DNA of 53,777 nucleotides from CAYFRC01 sp050946115 (GTDB lineage Bacteria > Bacillota > Clostridia > Christensenellales > Aristaeellaceae): contig JBMNUF010000013.1 of assembly GCA_050946115.1 (NCBI GenBank), forward strand, positions 1 through 53,777, in the 5' to 3' direction. The notes under the pieces were generated by a model that did no database searches, was not told where the DNA came from, and saw only the letters and a program-made list of their open reading frames with translations. The position numbers and the translations under genes are program-made. Each line of letters opens with the position of its first letter. The first letter of the stretch is position 1. This document shows, in pieces, positions 34,650-42,207 of this stretch.

Positions 34650-36406
34650 TACGCCACACCTCCCGCCGCATATGCCTCAAAGTCCTTGTACTGGTCCTGC
34701 ACCATGCCGTAGTAGATGCCCTTTTGTTCGAGCAGCTCCCTGTGCGTGCCGCGCTCGGCAATTTCCCCGTCCTTGAGCACGAGAATTTGGTTCGCGTTTT
34801 TGACGGAGGAAATGCGGTGCGCGATGACAAACGTGGTGCGGTCTTTCAGAACCGTTTTGAGCTTTTGTTGGATGATGTATTCCGTCTCCATATCGACCGC
34901 GCTGGTGGAATCGTCCAGCACCAGGATGGACGGTTCGATCAGAACGCCGCGCGCGATGGCGACGCGCTGCTTCTGTCCGCCCGAAAGCCCCACGCCGCGC
35001 TCGCCCACGATGGTCTCGTACCCGTGCGGCATGTGGTCGATAAATTCCGCCGCCTGCGCGACGTCCGCCGCGACTTCGACCTTTTCCTGGCTCTCCTCGG
35101 GTCTGCCGAAGCGGATGTTGTCCGTCAGCGTATCGGAGAACAAAAACGTCTCCTGCATGACGTAGCCGATCTGCCTGCGAAGCGGCGCGAGCTTTTGATC
35201 GCGCACGTCGATGCCGTCCACCGATACAGACCCGCTCTTGACATCGTAAAACCTTCCGAGGAGCGACACCAGAGTGCTCTTGCCCGAACCCGTTGCCCCT
35301 ACGACCGCGACGGTCTCCCCGGGCTTTGCCTCGAAGGAGATGTCCTTCAGGACGTCCTTTTCGCCGTAGCTGAAGGTCACACGGTCAAACACCACGTGCC
35401 CCTTGAATTCCGCAGGCGACGCCGCATCCGGCTTTTCTCGGATATTCGAGCCGAAATCGAGGTAGTAGAACAGCTTTTCCGCGCTCGTGACCGCCTGCGC
35501 GACCATGTTGATGATGTTGGAGAGCTGGCGCATCGGGTTTGTGATGAGCCACACATAGCCGTTGACCGCGACCAAGGTGCCGATGTCCATGCGCCCCGTA
35601 AGCGTGAGAAACCCGCCGACCGCCAACATGACGGGCGTGCACAGCCCGCTCATCAGCTCCATCAGCGGCACAAAATCGCTCCACACCCACGTCGCTTTGA
35701 GGTGCAGGTCGAGCAGGTGCCTGTTTTCCCTCTCGAAGCGCTCGTTCTCATGCGGCTCCCGCGCGAACGCCTTGACTACGCGCACGCCCGAAAGGTTCTC
35801 CGTCGTGTGCGTGTTGAGCACCGCGTTCTGCTCGCGGATGGATGCAAACACGGGGCGGATGCGCTTGTTGAACCGAAACGCCGTGAACGCGAGCAGCGGC
35901 GCGAACGCGAGCAGCGCAAGCATCAGCTGCCAGCTCATGATCGAAAGGAAGATCAGCGCACCCACAAAGTTGAGCGCATTGTCGAAAATCGTGACGATGC
36001 CGCCAGCGATGAGGTTTCTGAGCCCTTCGATGTCGCCCGTCATGCGCGACATGATTTCGCCCACGCGGTTCTTGTCGTAAAATTCGTAGGGCAATTCCTG
36101 CAAATGCCGGTACAGCCCCGTGCGCAGGTCGTACTCAAAATCCTGCGACACGCGCTCGAACGTCAGCCCGCGCAGATAGTTGCTTGAGCCCCGCACGACG
36201 GCGAGCGCGATGAGCCCCGCGCACAATGGTGCGAGCAGGGACAGATTCCCAGTGGGAATCACGTCGTTGATGACCGCCTTCGTCAGAAACGGCGCGATCT
36301 GGCGCGTCAAAATCACCAAAAGCTGCAGGCCCAGCGCAAAGGCGATCATCTTTTTGTACTTCGCCAGCATCCGCCAGAGCCTCTTGACGATATCCACAAA
36401 AAACAC
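34649..36406 (-). CDS. ABC exporter half-transporter (degenerate-site subunit)
   Basis: Six-helix membrane domain and ATPase domain, 585 residues if started at 36406. Walker A GATGSGKST, signature LSGGQKQR, Walker B ILVLDDSTSAVD (Asp replaces the catalytic Glu) and H-loop IAHRISSV. The Asp is the hallmark of the non-hydrolysing site in heterodimeric exporters such as BmrC. Two GTG starts are possible: 36406, where AGGG is only 3 bases away, and 36397, better spaced from GCAGG, giving 582 residues; I favour 36397. It opens the operon, 19 bases downstream of the alpha/beta-hydrolase stop region being on the other side, so a promoter may lie within or before that gene. Confidence 0.93.
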   Translation of the reverse strand: MFFVDIVKRLWRMLAKYKKMIAFALGLQLLVILTRQIAPFLTKAVINDVIPTGNLSLLAPLCAGLIALAVVRGSSNYLRGLTFERVSQDFEYDLRTGLYRHLQELPYEFYDKNRVGEIMSRMTGDIEGLRNLIAGGIVTIFDNALNFVGALIFLSIMSWQLMLALLAFAPLLAFTAFRFNKRIRPVFASIREQNAVLNTHTTENLSGVRVVKAFAREPHENERFERENRHLLDLHLKATWVWSDFVPLMELMSGLCTPVMLAVGGFLTLTGRMDIGTLVAVNGYVWLITNPMRQLSNIINMVAQAVTSAEKLFYYLDFGSNIREKPDAASPAEFKGHVVFDRVTFSYGEKDVLKDISFEAKPGETVAVVGATGSGKSTLVSLLGRFYDVKSGSVSVDGIDVRDQKLAPLRRQIGYVMQETFLFSDTLTDNIRFGRPEESQEKVEVAADVAQAAEFIDHMPHGYETIVGERGVGLSGGQKQRVAIARGVLIEPSILVLDDSTSAVDMETEYIIQQKLKTVLKDRTTFVIAHRISSVKNANQILVLKDGEIAERGTHRELLEQKGIYYGMVQDQYKDFEAYAAGGVA

Positions 36407-36425
36407 CTGCCCTTTATTCTGTCGG

Positions 36426-37427
36426 CTATGCGATTTTCGTCAGCGCGAGAAAGCGCTTCCACGCCGCCTCCGCATAGAACCTGTGCCCGCCGCGTCCGAT
36501 CGCATGGGACAACCTGTCTGCCGCGCCCGACGCGCGGTAGAGCGCCTCTGCCGCCGCAAATTCCCGTTTTGCGGAGTCGATCGGGAAAATTTCGTCGTCC
36601 GTTCCGCTCACGATCACCAGCGGGCGCGGCGCGATCAGCCCGCAGAGATCGCCCATGTCGTACCACCGCATCACGGACGGCACATAGTTGCACGCGCAGT
36701 GCCTGATTGCGATGATGGATTCCGCAAAGCCGCACAGCGCGCACGAGGAGATCGCGGCAAACAGCCTCTCATCGAGCGATGCCGCGTAGATCGTCGCCGT
36801 GCCGCCGCCGGAATGGCCCATGATGCCGATTCTTCGCGCATCGATCTCGGGAAAGGCTTCTTCAACCATGTCGAGCGCGCGCATCACATCCCAAACGCGC
36901 TCCCCGATGAGCGTCCTGCCCAAACACAGCGCCGTCAGTGCCAAGTGCGCGCAGTCGGGCCCCTTTCTCGTGCCGCCGCGCTCCCCGAAGCCGCGCTGCT
37001 CCAATGCTATCGCGGCGATACCGCGCGAAACGCACTGCCGCGCAAAATCCTGTTCGTCCGCGATCGACCGCGCATCGCCAAGATATTTGACGCGCCCCAT
37101 CGAAATGTGCATGCCTTTGGTATGCCCCTGAAGGCAGATCATCACCGGAACGGGCAAAGCCGCGCCTTTCGGAATCAGTACATGCGCGACGGCGCGATAG
37201 TTGTCCTCCGTTTGAAACGTCAATCGCGTCTCGATATAGCCGTCGCCCTCGCGCGTCCATTCTTTTTCTACGGAAAGGTCGCACGCGGTAAAGGTGTCCA
37301 TGCCCAAAAGGTCTGCGAGGCACTTTCTCGCTTCCCCTTGCCACGCGAAAAAATCCATATCCGCGGCGTATGCGCCGCGCCTTGCAGTGTTCCGCGCCAT
37401 GGCGAGCCGCCGCCCCATCGCTTCCAT
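36426..37427 (-). CDS. Alpha/beta-hydrolase (dienelactone/acetyl-esterase-like)
   Basis: A 333-residue cytoplasmic serine hydrolase. The nucleophile elbow is GHSGGG (around residue 192, in RRIGIMGHSGGGTATIYA), the acid is in VSGTDDEIFPID and the His in GRGGHRFY near the C-terminus, so the triad is complete. LQGHTKGMH near residue 100 is the oxyanion region, and the QCVSRGIAAIALEQRGFGER segment matches the large esterase/abhydrolase_7-like group acting on acetylated carbohydrates. ATG 37427 follows GGAGGG; an in-frame TTG at 37433 is less likely. It lies between the DtxR-type repressor and the ABC exporter on the same strand. Confidence 0.82.
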   Translation of the reverse strand: MEAMGRRLAMARNTARRGAYAADMDFFAWQGEARKCLADLLGMDTFTACDLSVEKEWTREGDGYIETRLTFQTEDNYRAVAHVLIPKGAALPVPVMICLQGHTKGMHISMGRVKYLGDARSIADEQDFARQCVSRGIAAIALEQRGFGERGGTRKGPDCAHLALTALCLGRTLIGERVWDVMRALDMVEEAFPEIDARRIGIMGHSGGGTATIYAASLDERLFAAISSCALCGFAESIIAIRHCACNYVPSVMRWYDMGDLCGLIAPRPLVIVSGTDDEIFPIDSAKREFAAAEALYRASGAADRLSHAIGRGGHRFYAEAAWKRFLALTKIA

Positions 37428-37452
37428 CGGCAATCCCTCCCCCCATGAAAAA

Positions 37453-37473
37453 CAGACCTTACATCAAGGTCTG
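37453..37473 (-). terminator. Terminator at the end of the DtxR-type gene
   Basis: On the minus strand CAGACCTT, a 5-base loop and AAGGTCTG are followed by a T run. The left arm overlaps the last codons and stop of the repressor gene (stop at 37464-37466). Confidence 0.8.
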
Positions 37474-37835
37474 TCACTTTCTCTATGCGCATGGCACTTG
37501 ATCGCTTCAAATGTCGTATCGCTGATGACGTGCTCTACCTTGCAGGCGTCCTGCGCGGCTATCTCCTCGTCCACCCCCAGCGCCACGAAAAACTCCGTCA
37601 GCACCCGGTGTCGTTCGTAGATTTTCTCGGCGATCGCTCGCCCCTTTTGTGTAAGGGTGATAAAGCCCTTTTCGTCCACCTCCACGCAGTCGCCCTTTTT
37701 GAGCTTTGACAGCGCACGGCTTACGGAGGGTTTGGAAAAGCGCATTTCGTCCACGATGTCGATCGCGCGCACCGTGGGCTTCTTCTTGCCAATTCGCAAA
37801 ATCGTCTCTAAATACATCTCTCCGGACTCCTGCAT
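37464..37835 (-). CDS. DtxR-family metal-dependent repressor
   Basis: DNA-binding regulator of 123 residues: winged helix (about 1-62, with SKPSVSRALSKLKKGDCVEV as recognition helix and wing) plus the dimerisation domain; the SH3-like third domain is absent. Metal ligands follow the iron-sensing DtxR/IdeR pattern, not the MntR pattern: Met7 (GEMYLET), and Cys98, Glu101 and His102 (DACKVEHVISD), with His76 (ERHRVL) at the ancillary site. It should repress metal-uptake or efflux genes when Fe2+ is bound; no obvious metal transporter is adjacent. It probably controls itself through the palindrome in its promoter. Confidence 0.92.
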   Translation of the reverse strand: MQESGEMYLETILRIGKKKPTVRAIDIVDEMRFSKPSVSRALSKLKKGDCVEVDEKGFITLTQKGRAIAEKIYERHRVLTEFFVALGVDEEIAAQDACKVEHVISDTTFEAIKCHAHRESDRP

Positions 37836-37867
37836 GCCGAACGCCCCCTTTCCCCTATTGTTCTTTC

Positions 37868-37896
37868 ATTGTATAGGAACCGTTTCCTTTTGTCAA
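37868..37896 (-). promoter_or_regulatory. Promoter of the DtxR-type gene
   Basis: Minus-strand TTGACA (37896-37891), a 17-base spacer and TACAAT (37873-37868), about 33 bases before the ATG at 37835. The spacer is filled by a palindrome described separately. Confidence 0.8.
37875..37888 (-). promoter_or_regulatory. Candidate DtxR-type operator inside the promoter
   Basis: AGGAACCGTTTCCT has mirror-image arms AGGAA and TTCCT around a 4-base centre and lies wholly between the -35 and -10. A repressor bound here would block polymerase, so autoregulation is the simplest reading. The arms are shorter than and different from the classic 19-base DtxR box. Confidence 0.5.
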
Positions 37897-38013
37897 GCGC
37901 ATTTGTTTGCAAAAAAACCTCCGTATTTTTCGCGCTTTTGATAGTTCGAAAGCACACAGTTTCGATTTACGTCAAGACGGAAAAGTTTCGGCACATCGCG
38001 CCGATTCCATGAA

Positions 38014-38048
38014 AAAAAGCGGACTCCCGCCGGGGAAACCCGCTTTTT
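38014..38048 (-). terminator. Bidirectional-looking terminator after the UroD-like gene
   Basis: AAAAAGCGG (38014-38022) and CCGCTTTTT (38040-38048) pair perfectly with a 17-base loop. The minus-strand T run serves the gene ending at 38063. Confidence 0.85.
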
Positions 38049-38062
38049 GTATCGACATCGCC

Positions 38063-39058
38063 CTAACCCATCGCAACCGCTTCGAAGAACGCGTCGATGT
38101 TCTCCCAGGAAGCGGTATGGGGAATGTCGCAGCCGGAGGAGAGGATGAGGTTTTCCGCGCCCTTGCAGCTTTGCAGCAACGCACGCACGGCCCGGCGCAT
38201 CTCCTCGGGCGTTCCGCCCGCAAAGTGCAGCGCGGGGTCGATGTTCCCAAGGCAGATCGCGTCCTTGGGCGCCTGCTTCAAAACATCCGCCATGTCCACG
38301 GCGTTTCCGAAGTGGTAGGCGATCGCGCCCTGCCCGAAGATGTCCGGCAGCATCCGCATGACCGCGTTTCCGCAGTTGTGATATATCACGCCGAAATCGC
38401 CCTCCTGCACCGAGTCGATGATTTTTTTCACATACGGCACGGAGAACTCGCGCATCATCTTGGGGCTGATGATGCCCGCGAGCGGCTCCGCCATCACGAT
38501 GCCGTCCGCGCCCGCCTCGCGCAGTGCGCGCGCGTATGCACACAGAAACGAGGTGACCTTTTCAAGCACGATTTCCACCGTCTCCGGCTCTTCCAGGCAC
38601 AGTATCATGATTTCGGAAACGTCCATGAGCCGCCCCGCGAGCGAAAACGGCCCGATCATGCCCGCCAAAACGGGCTTATCGGCTATGCGCGCCTTCGCGA
38701 GGCGCACCGCCTCCGCGTAGAGCCCGCACCGCGCCGCGTCCGCCTTCGGAATCTGAAGGCGATCGCAGTCGTCCGCATCCTTCAGCAGGGCGCCGATTAC
38801 CGTAGGAATCTCGTCCTCCGAAAAGCGAATCGAAGCGCCAAACGATTCCGCCTCCACGGACAGATCCATGGGGCCTACCGCCGCGATCGTGTCCGTGTTC
38901 TTCGCGATGTACTCCATCGCGCGCGCCTGCGCCTCGGCAGACGAAACGATGTCTCGCACCGTCACATGCAGCTTCTGCGCCGCAGGGAAAGACAAAACCG
39001 GCAGCGCGCGGCGGGGTCTCTCCGCGCACGCATTTCGCAGAATCTCTTGTACTTTCAT
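38063..39058 (-). CDS. Uroporphyrinogen decarboxylase / MtaA-type corrinoid methyltransferase
   Basis: A 331-residue TIM-barrel protein of the UroD superfamily. The HxC plus distal Cys zinc set of MtaA/CmuA methyltransferases is present (YHNCGN around residue 225 and SSGCDIP around residue 310). The N-terminal Arg motif of true uroporphyrinogen decarboxylase is missing, so methyl transfer between a corrinoid protein and a thiol such as coenzyme M, or a related demethylation, is more likely. GPFSLAGRLMDVSE and GNIDPALHFAGGTPEE fit the family. No corrinoid protein or partner methyltransferase is beside it, so the methyl donor is unknown. It has its own promoter and terminator. Confidence 0.85.
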   Translation of the reverse strand: MKVQEILRNACAERPRRALPVLSFPAAQKLHVTVRDIVSSAEAQARAMEYIAKNTDTIAAVGPMDLSVEAESFGASIRFSEDEIPTVIGALLKDADDCDRLQIPKADAARCGLYAEAVRLAKARIADKPVLAGMIGPFSLAGRLMDVSEIMILCLEEPETVEIVLEKVTSFLCAYARALREAGADGIVMAEPLAGIISPKMMREFSVPYVKKIIDSVQEGDFGVIYHNCGNAVMRMLPDIFGQGAIAYHFGNAVDMADVLKQAPKDAICLGNIDPALHFAGGTPEEMRRAVRALLQSCKGAENLILSSGCDIPHTASWENIDAFFEAVAMG

Positions 39059-39101
39059 ACGATTTCACCTCATTTTGATTTCTCTGCGCAACCCTGCCCA
39101 T

Positions 39102-39130
39102 AGTATAGGGCGCAAAGCGCGCCTCCGCAA
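39102..39130 (-). promoter_or_regulatory. Promoter of the UroD-like gene
   Basis: Minus-strand TTGCGG (39130-39125), a 17-base spacer and TATACT (39107-39102), about 44 bases before the ATG at 39058. Confidence 0.6.
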
Positions 39131-39235
39131 CGCTTTCCATTGGAAAAATGTGTACTTTCTTTCCCAATTTCCGGTGCGGAACGCGCGCAAAGCGTCGCGT
39201 GAATATGTACTTTTATTCGCTTGTGCAAATAACCG

Positions 39236-39802
39236 CTATCTGTCGGGGTAATACAGGTGCGTGACGCGGTTGAGCGTCACCGTTGCGACGACATCGCTGA
39301 TGCCCTCGATCAAAAGTGAAGCACCTATAAAGCGCGTCATGACGAGTGCCGCTTCAAACGGATCGGACAGCACGACGCCGCCCAATATGACCGTGACGAT
39401 GCCCATAATCAACTCGATATACCATCTCTTGTAGCTCATGCGCTTAAGATCGATCGCCGCCTGCAGCTTGAAAAACCCGCCGAAGCACAGGAGGCAGCCC
39501 CACACGGTCGGCAAAAACGCGATCAGGATCGTGGGGCGAATCGCGAGCAACAGCCCCAGCGCCGTCGCGGCAAGCCCCGTCGTAAAGCTGCCGCGCCGCA
39601 TGACGGCGTAGCGTTCATCGACAAAATAGGTGACGATGCTGATGATGCCAAATAGGATCAACAGCGTCGCAAGCGCCCAGACGATCGCCGTGCCCGAAAT
39701 CTCCGGCGCGAACAGGAGCGCCAGCCCGATCAGGATAAAAAAAGCGCTCAAGCCCACATTGCCAAGCCGCATAAATTTCCGCAGTCCGTTGGAACTATTC
39801 AT
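39236..39802 (-). CDS. DUF308/HdeD-family membrane protein
   Basis: A small integral membrane protein of 188 residues with six hydrophobic segments arranged as three DUF308 hairpins, as in HdeD-like proteins. Segments such as GIVTVILGGVVLSDPFEAAL followed by IGASLLIEGISDV are the recognisable repeat core. Its biochemical role is unknown. The ATG at 39802 was chosen because GGGGG lies just before it and the upstream continuation of the frame is poor protein. It appears monocistronic and is divergent from the ireB operon. Confidence 0.88.
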   Translation of the reverse strand: MNSSNGLRKFMRLGNVGLSAFFILIGLALLFAPEISGTAIVWALATLLILFGIISIVTYFVDERYAVMRRGSFTTGLAATALGLLLAIRPTILIAFLPTVWGCLLCFGGFFKLQAAIDLKRMSYKRWYIELIMGIVTVILGGVVLSDPFEAALVMTRFIGASLLIEGISDVVATVTLNRVTHLYYPDR

Positions 39803-39925
39803 AATTATGTAACCCCCTTCCGCTGTATATTTCATTATAGTCCAACGTGCGCGCCTTGTCAAACGAAAAATCGCGCCCATGGCTTGGAGCGTATGTAACA
39901 TTTTTATGAATAGTGGCGCGTTTGA

Positions 39926-39954
39926 TTGAAAAATTCCGCATTGTGTAGTATACT
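39926..39954 (+). promoter_or_regulatory. Promoter of the ireB-ruvX operon
   Basis: TTGAAA (39926-39931), a 17-base spacer and TATACT (39949-39954), 40 bases before the ATG at 39995. Confidence 0.75.
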
Positions 39955-39994
39955 ATATGTGGTATCGTATTTTGGTTTGGAAGGCGGGTGCGAC

Positions 39995-40249
39995 ATGGAC
40001 AACAGCGGCGAAAAAGGACAGCGCTTCGCGATTTCCGATTCTCCCGAAGAGATCATCATGGCGGTGTATCAGGCGCTCAAGGCAAAGGGGCACGATCCCA
40101 TCATGCAGATCGTGGGATACGTCATTTCCGGAGATCCGACATACATCACGAGCTACAACAACGCGCGTTCCCTCATCAAGAGAATGGAGCGCGACGAATT
40201 GATCGAGGAGCTCGTGCGGTTTTACGTGGAGCACAAAGAGCATACATGA
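39995..40249 (+). CDS. ireB: IreB family regulatory protein
   Basis: Small cytoplasmic regulator of 84 residues (UPF0297/DUF965). In enterococci IreB is phosphorylated by the Ser/Thr kinase IreK and affects cephalosporin tolerance. The core PEEIIMAVYQALKAKGHDPI followed by MQIVGYVISGDPTYITSY is near-diagnostic. The N-terminus reads MDNSGEKGQRF and lacks the two threonines that are phosphorylated in the enterococcal protein; one Ser sits about where the first would be. ATG 39995 follows GGAAGGCGGG. The stop overlaps the next start as ATGA, so it is coupled to ruvX, the order conserved across Firmicutes. Confidence 0.95.
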   Translation: MDNSGEKGQRFAISDSPEEIIMAVYQALKAKGHDPIMQIVGYVISGDPTYITSYNNARSLIKRMERDELIEELVRFYVEHKEHT

Positions 40250-41001
40250 AGCGGATACTTGCCCTCGACATCGGCGATAGGCGCATCGGCGTTTCGGTTT
40301 CCGACCCGCTGGGTTTTACCGCGCAGGGCGTGGAAACGATCTTCACCAAGGGGATCGAAAACGACATCGCGCGCATCGTAGAGCTGTGCCGAATGTACGA
40401 AACGGATCGCGTGGTATCGGGGCTGCCCAAAAATATGACGGGCGACGAGGGCGCAAGGGCGCAGATCGTGCGCGATTTTTGCGCGCGGCTCGCGGAAAAG
40501 GGGCTTTCGGTCCGCTTTCAGGACGAGCGGCTCACGACGGTGTCCGCCGAGCGGATGCTGATCGCGGCGGACGTATCGCGCAAAAACCGAAAAAAAGTGA
40601 TCGATAAAATCGCCTCTACTTATATTTTGCAGGCGTTTTTGGATGCGGGCGGCTGGAGGACAACGCTTGCCGACAGATATTACAGACGAAGGGGAATGTC
40701 TCACATGGACGAAAACAGGAACATGGACTCCGGAAACGACATCGTCGAACTGTTCGACGAGGACGGCAATACCGTTCGGTTCGAACACCTTCTCACCGTT
40801 CGCTATAAAGAGGACGAATACGTCGTGCTCTCCCCCGTGGACGACATCGACGACATGGAGGAGGACGAGGTGCTGATTCTTCGCATCGACACGCAGGACG
40901 GCGAAGAGGTGTATGTGACTGTCGAGGACGACGATGTGCTCGAAAACGTGTTCGCCGAGTTCGAGCGCGCGATGGAAGAGGAAGAGGACGCGGAAGACTG
41001 A
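40246..41001 (+). CDS. ruvX: RuvX/YqgF Holliday-junction resolvase fused to a DUF1292 domain
   Basis: One uninterrupted frame of 251 residues. Residues 1-140 are a complete RuvX/YqgF RNase-H-fold nuclease (MKRILALDIGDRRIGVSVSD with the first Asp, FQDERLTTVSAERML, and IDKIASTYILQAFLD with the last Asp), implicated in Holliday-junction and 16S rRNA 5' processing. Residues about 160-235 are an acidic DUF1292 (YrzB-like) domain (NDIVELFDEDGNTVRFEHLL, then DEYVVLSPVDD). These are normally separate adjacent genes. An in-frame ATG at 40705 with AAGGGG nine bases upstream could still make DUF1292 alone. The start overlaps ireB (ATGA). Confidence 0.92.
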   Translation: MKRILALDIGDRRIGVSVSDPLGFTAQGVETIFTKGIENDIARIVELCRMYETDRVVSGLPKNMTGDEGARAQIVRDFCARLAEKGLSVRFQDERLTTVSAERMLIAADVSRKNRKKVIDKIASTYILQAFLDAGGWRTTLADRYYRRRGMSHMDENRNMDSGNDIVELFDEDGNTVRFEHLLTVRYKEDEYVVLSPVDDIDDMEEDEVLILRIDTQDGEEVYVTVEDDDVLENVFAEFERAMEEEEDAED

Positions 41002-41024
41002 ACGCCGCACGACAATACAATATA

Positions 41025-41056
41025 GGGGGAAGGCGCTTGCGCTCTGCCCCTTTTTT
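41025..41056 (+). terminator. Probable terminator after the ruvX fusion gene
   Basis: GGGG...AGGCGC / GCGCT...CCCC pairing with small internal mismatches is followed by six T (41051-41056). It separates the ireB operon from the racemase operon. Confidence 0.65.
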
Positions 41057-41085
41057 CGGTATTTTGGGTTGAGGAGTTTGAGCCG

Positions 41086-42207
41086 ATGACGATCGAAGAC
41101 GCGCGGAGCCGGTGTTGGGCGGAGGTCTCCCTCGATATCCTGCGCGAAAACTATATAAGCGCGCAGCGCCTCGCAAAGGATGCGTTCGTGCTGCCCGTCG
41201 TCAAGGCGGATGCATACGGGTTCGGCGCGGTCACAGTCGCCGAAACGCTCCTCGCGGAGGGCGCGCGGCTCTTCGCGGTCGCGACGGCGGAGGAAGCTCT
41301 TCGCCTGCGCGAAAAAACAGACGCGGACGTTTTGATCTTAGGGCTTTCGGGCAGCGACGGTCAGATCCGCCGCGCGGTCGATGAAGGCATTCGCTTCACG
41401 GCGTATTCCATAGAGCAGGTGCGGCGCATCGCCTGTATCGCGGGCGAGGCAAATACAAAGGCGATTTTGCACGTTAAGGTCGATTCCGGGCTGCACAGGC
41501 TCGGGTTTCCCCCGGAAGATGCCGTTTGCGCCATACGCGAAATGCAAGATATGGCGTCTTTGGAAATCGAGGGGCTGTACACCCACCTCGCGCTGCGGGA
41601 GCCGGAAGAGGACGAAAGGCACTACGCCGCGTTTTCGCGCGTGGAGGCGGCAATCGGAAAAAACATCCCCGTGCACCATATTTTGGACAGCATCGGCCTC
41701 GTGCGCCACAACGAATGGCGCAGAAACGCGGTGCGATGCGGCGCGTGGCTCTACGGCGTCGCCCCGCGCGATTTGGCGGACAAAGCCCAATGCCGCCTGG
41801 CAATTTCCTTTCACGCGCGCGTCGCGCAACTGCACTTTGTGCAAAAGGGCGACCGCATCGGGTACGACGAGCTGCACCCGCTTGCGCGCGACAGCGTCGT
41901 GGCGACGCTCTCCTGCGGCTATGCGGACGGGTACCCGAGGGCGAACCACGCGGGGTTTGTCGAACTGCGCGGAAAGAGGGCTCCCGTACTGGGGCTCGTC
42001 TGCATGGACCAGATGATGGTCGATGTGACGGACATCGAAGGCGTTGCGCCCGGGGATGTCGCTACGCTCTTGGGCGGCGGCATCTCCGTCGACGAATACG
42101 CCTCTTATACGGGTATCAACCGCAACGACGCGCTTGCGCGCATCGGAAAGCGCGTGCCGCGCATATACCACAGAAACGGAGAGGAGTTTCTGTATGACGG
42201 ACAATGA
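41086..42207 (+). CDS. alr: Alanine racemase-family PLP enzyme
   Basis: Interconverts L- and D-alanine for peptidoglycan synthesis, or racemises a related amino acid; 373 residues, cytoplasmic. The PLP lysine lies in VLPVVKADAYGFG (around residue 39) and the second catalytic Tyr in LSCGYADGYPR (around residue 285); CMDQMMVDVTD is the other family block. Two variants from the usual motif are visible: AYGFG where most have AYGHG, and LHRLGF where most have MxRLGF. These hint at altered specificity but do not prove it. RBS GAGGAG precedes the ATG. It overlaps the M20 gene by 14 bases and leads an operon of D-amino-acid/peptidoglycan-linked peptidases. Confidence 0.92.
   Translation: MTIEDARSRCWAEVSLDILRENYISAQRLAKDAFVLPVVKADAYGFGAVTVAETLLAEGARLFAVATAEEALRLREKTDADVLILGLSGSDGQIRRAVDEGIRFTAYSIEQVRRIACIAGEANTKAILHVKVDSGLHRLGFPPEDAVCAIREMQDMASLEIEGLYTHLALREPEEDERHYAAFSRVEAAIGKNIPVHHILDSIGLVRHNEWRRNAVRCGAWLYGVAPRDLADKAQCRLAISFHARVAQLHFVQKGDRIGYDELHPLARDSVVATLSCGYADGYPRANHAGFVELRGKRAPVLGLVCMDQMMVDVTDIEGVAPGDVATLLGGGISVDEYASYTGINRNDALARIGKRVPRIYHRNGEEFLYDGQ

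Noticed and set aside
32814..36187. Very long plus-strand open frames opposite the two ABC exporter genes
   Set aside because: They are antisense frames left open by the strong G/C third-position bias. Their products are rich in Arg, His and Gln with no domain sense, and the minus-strand frames have complete ABC motifs.
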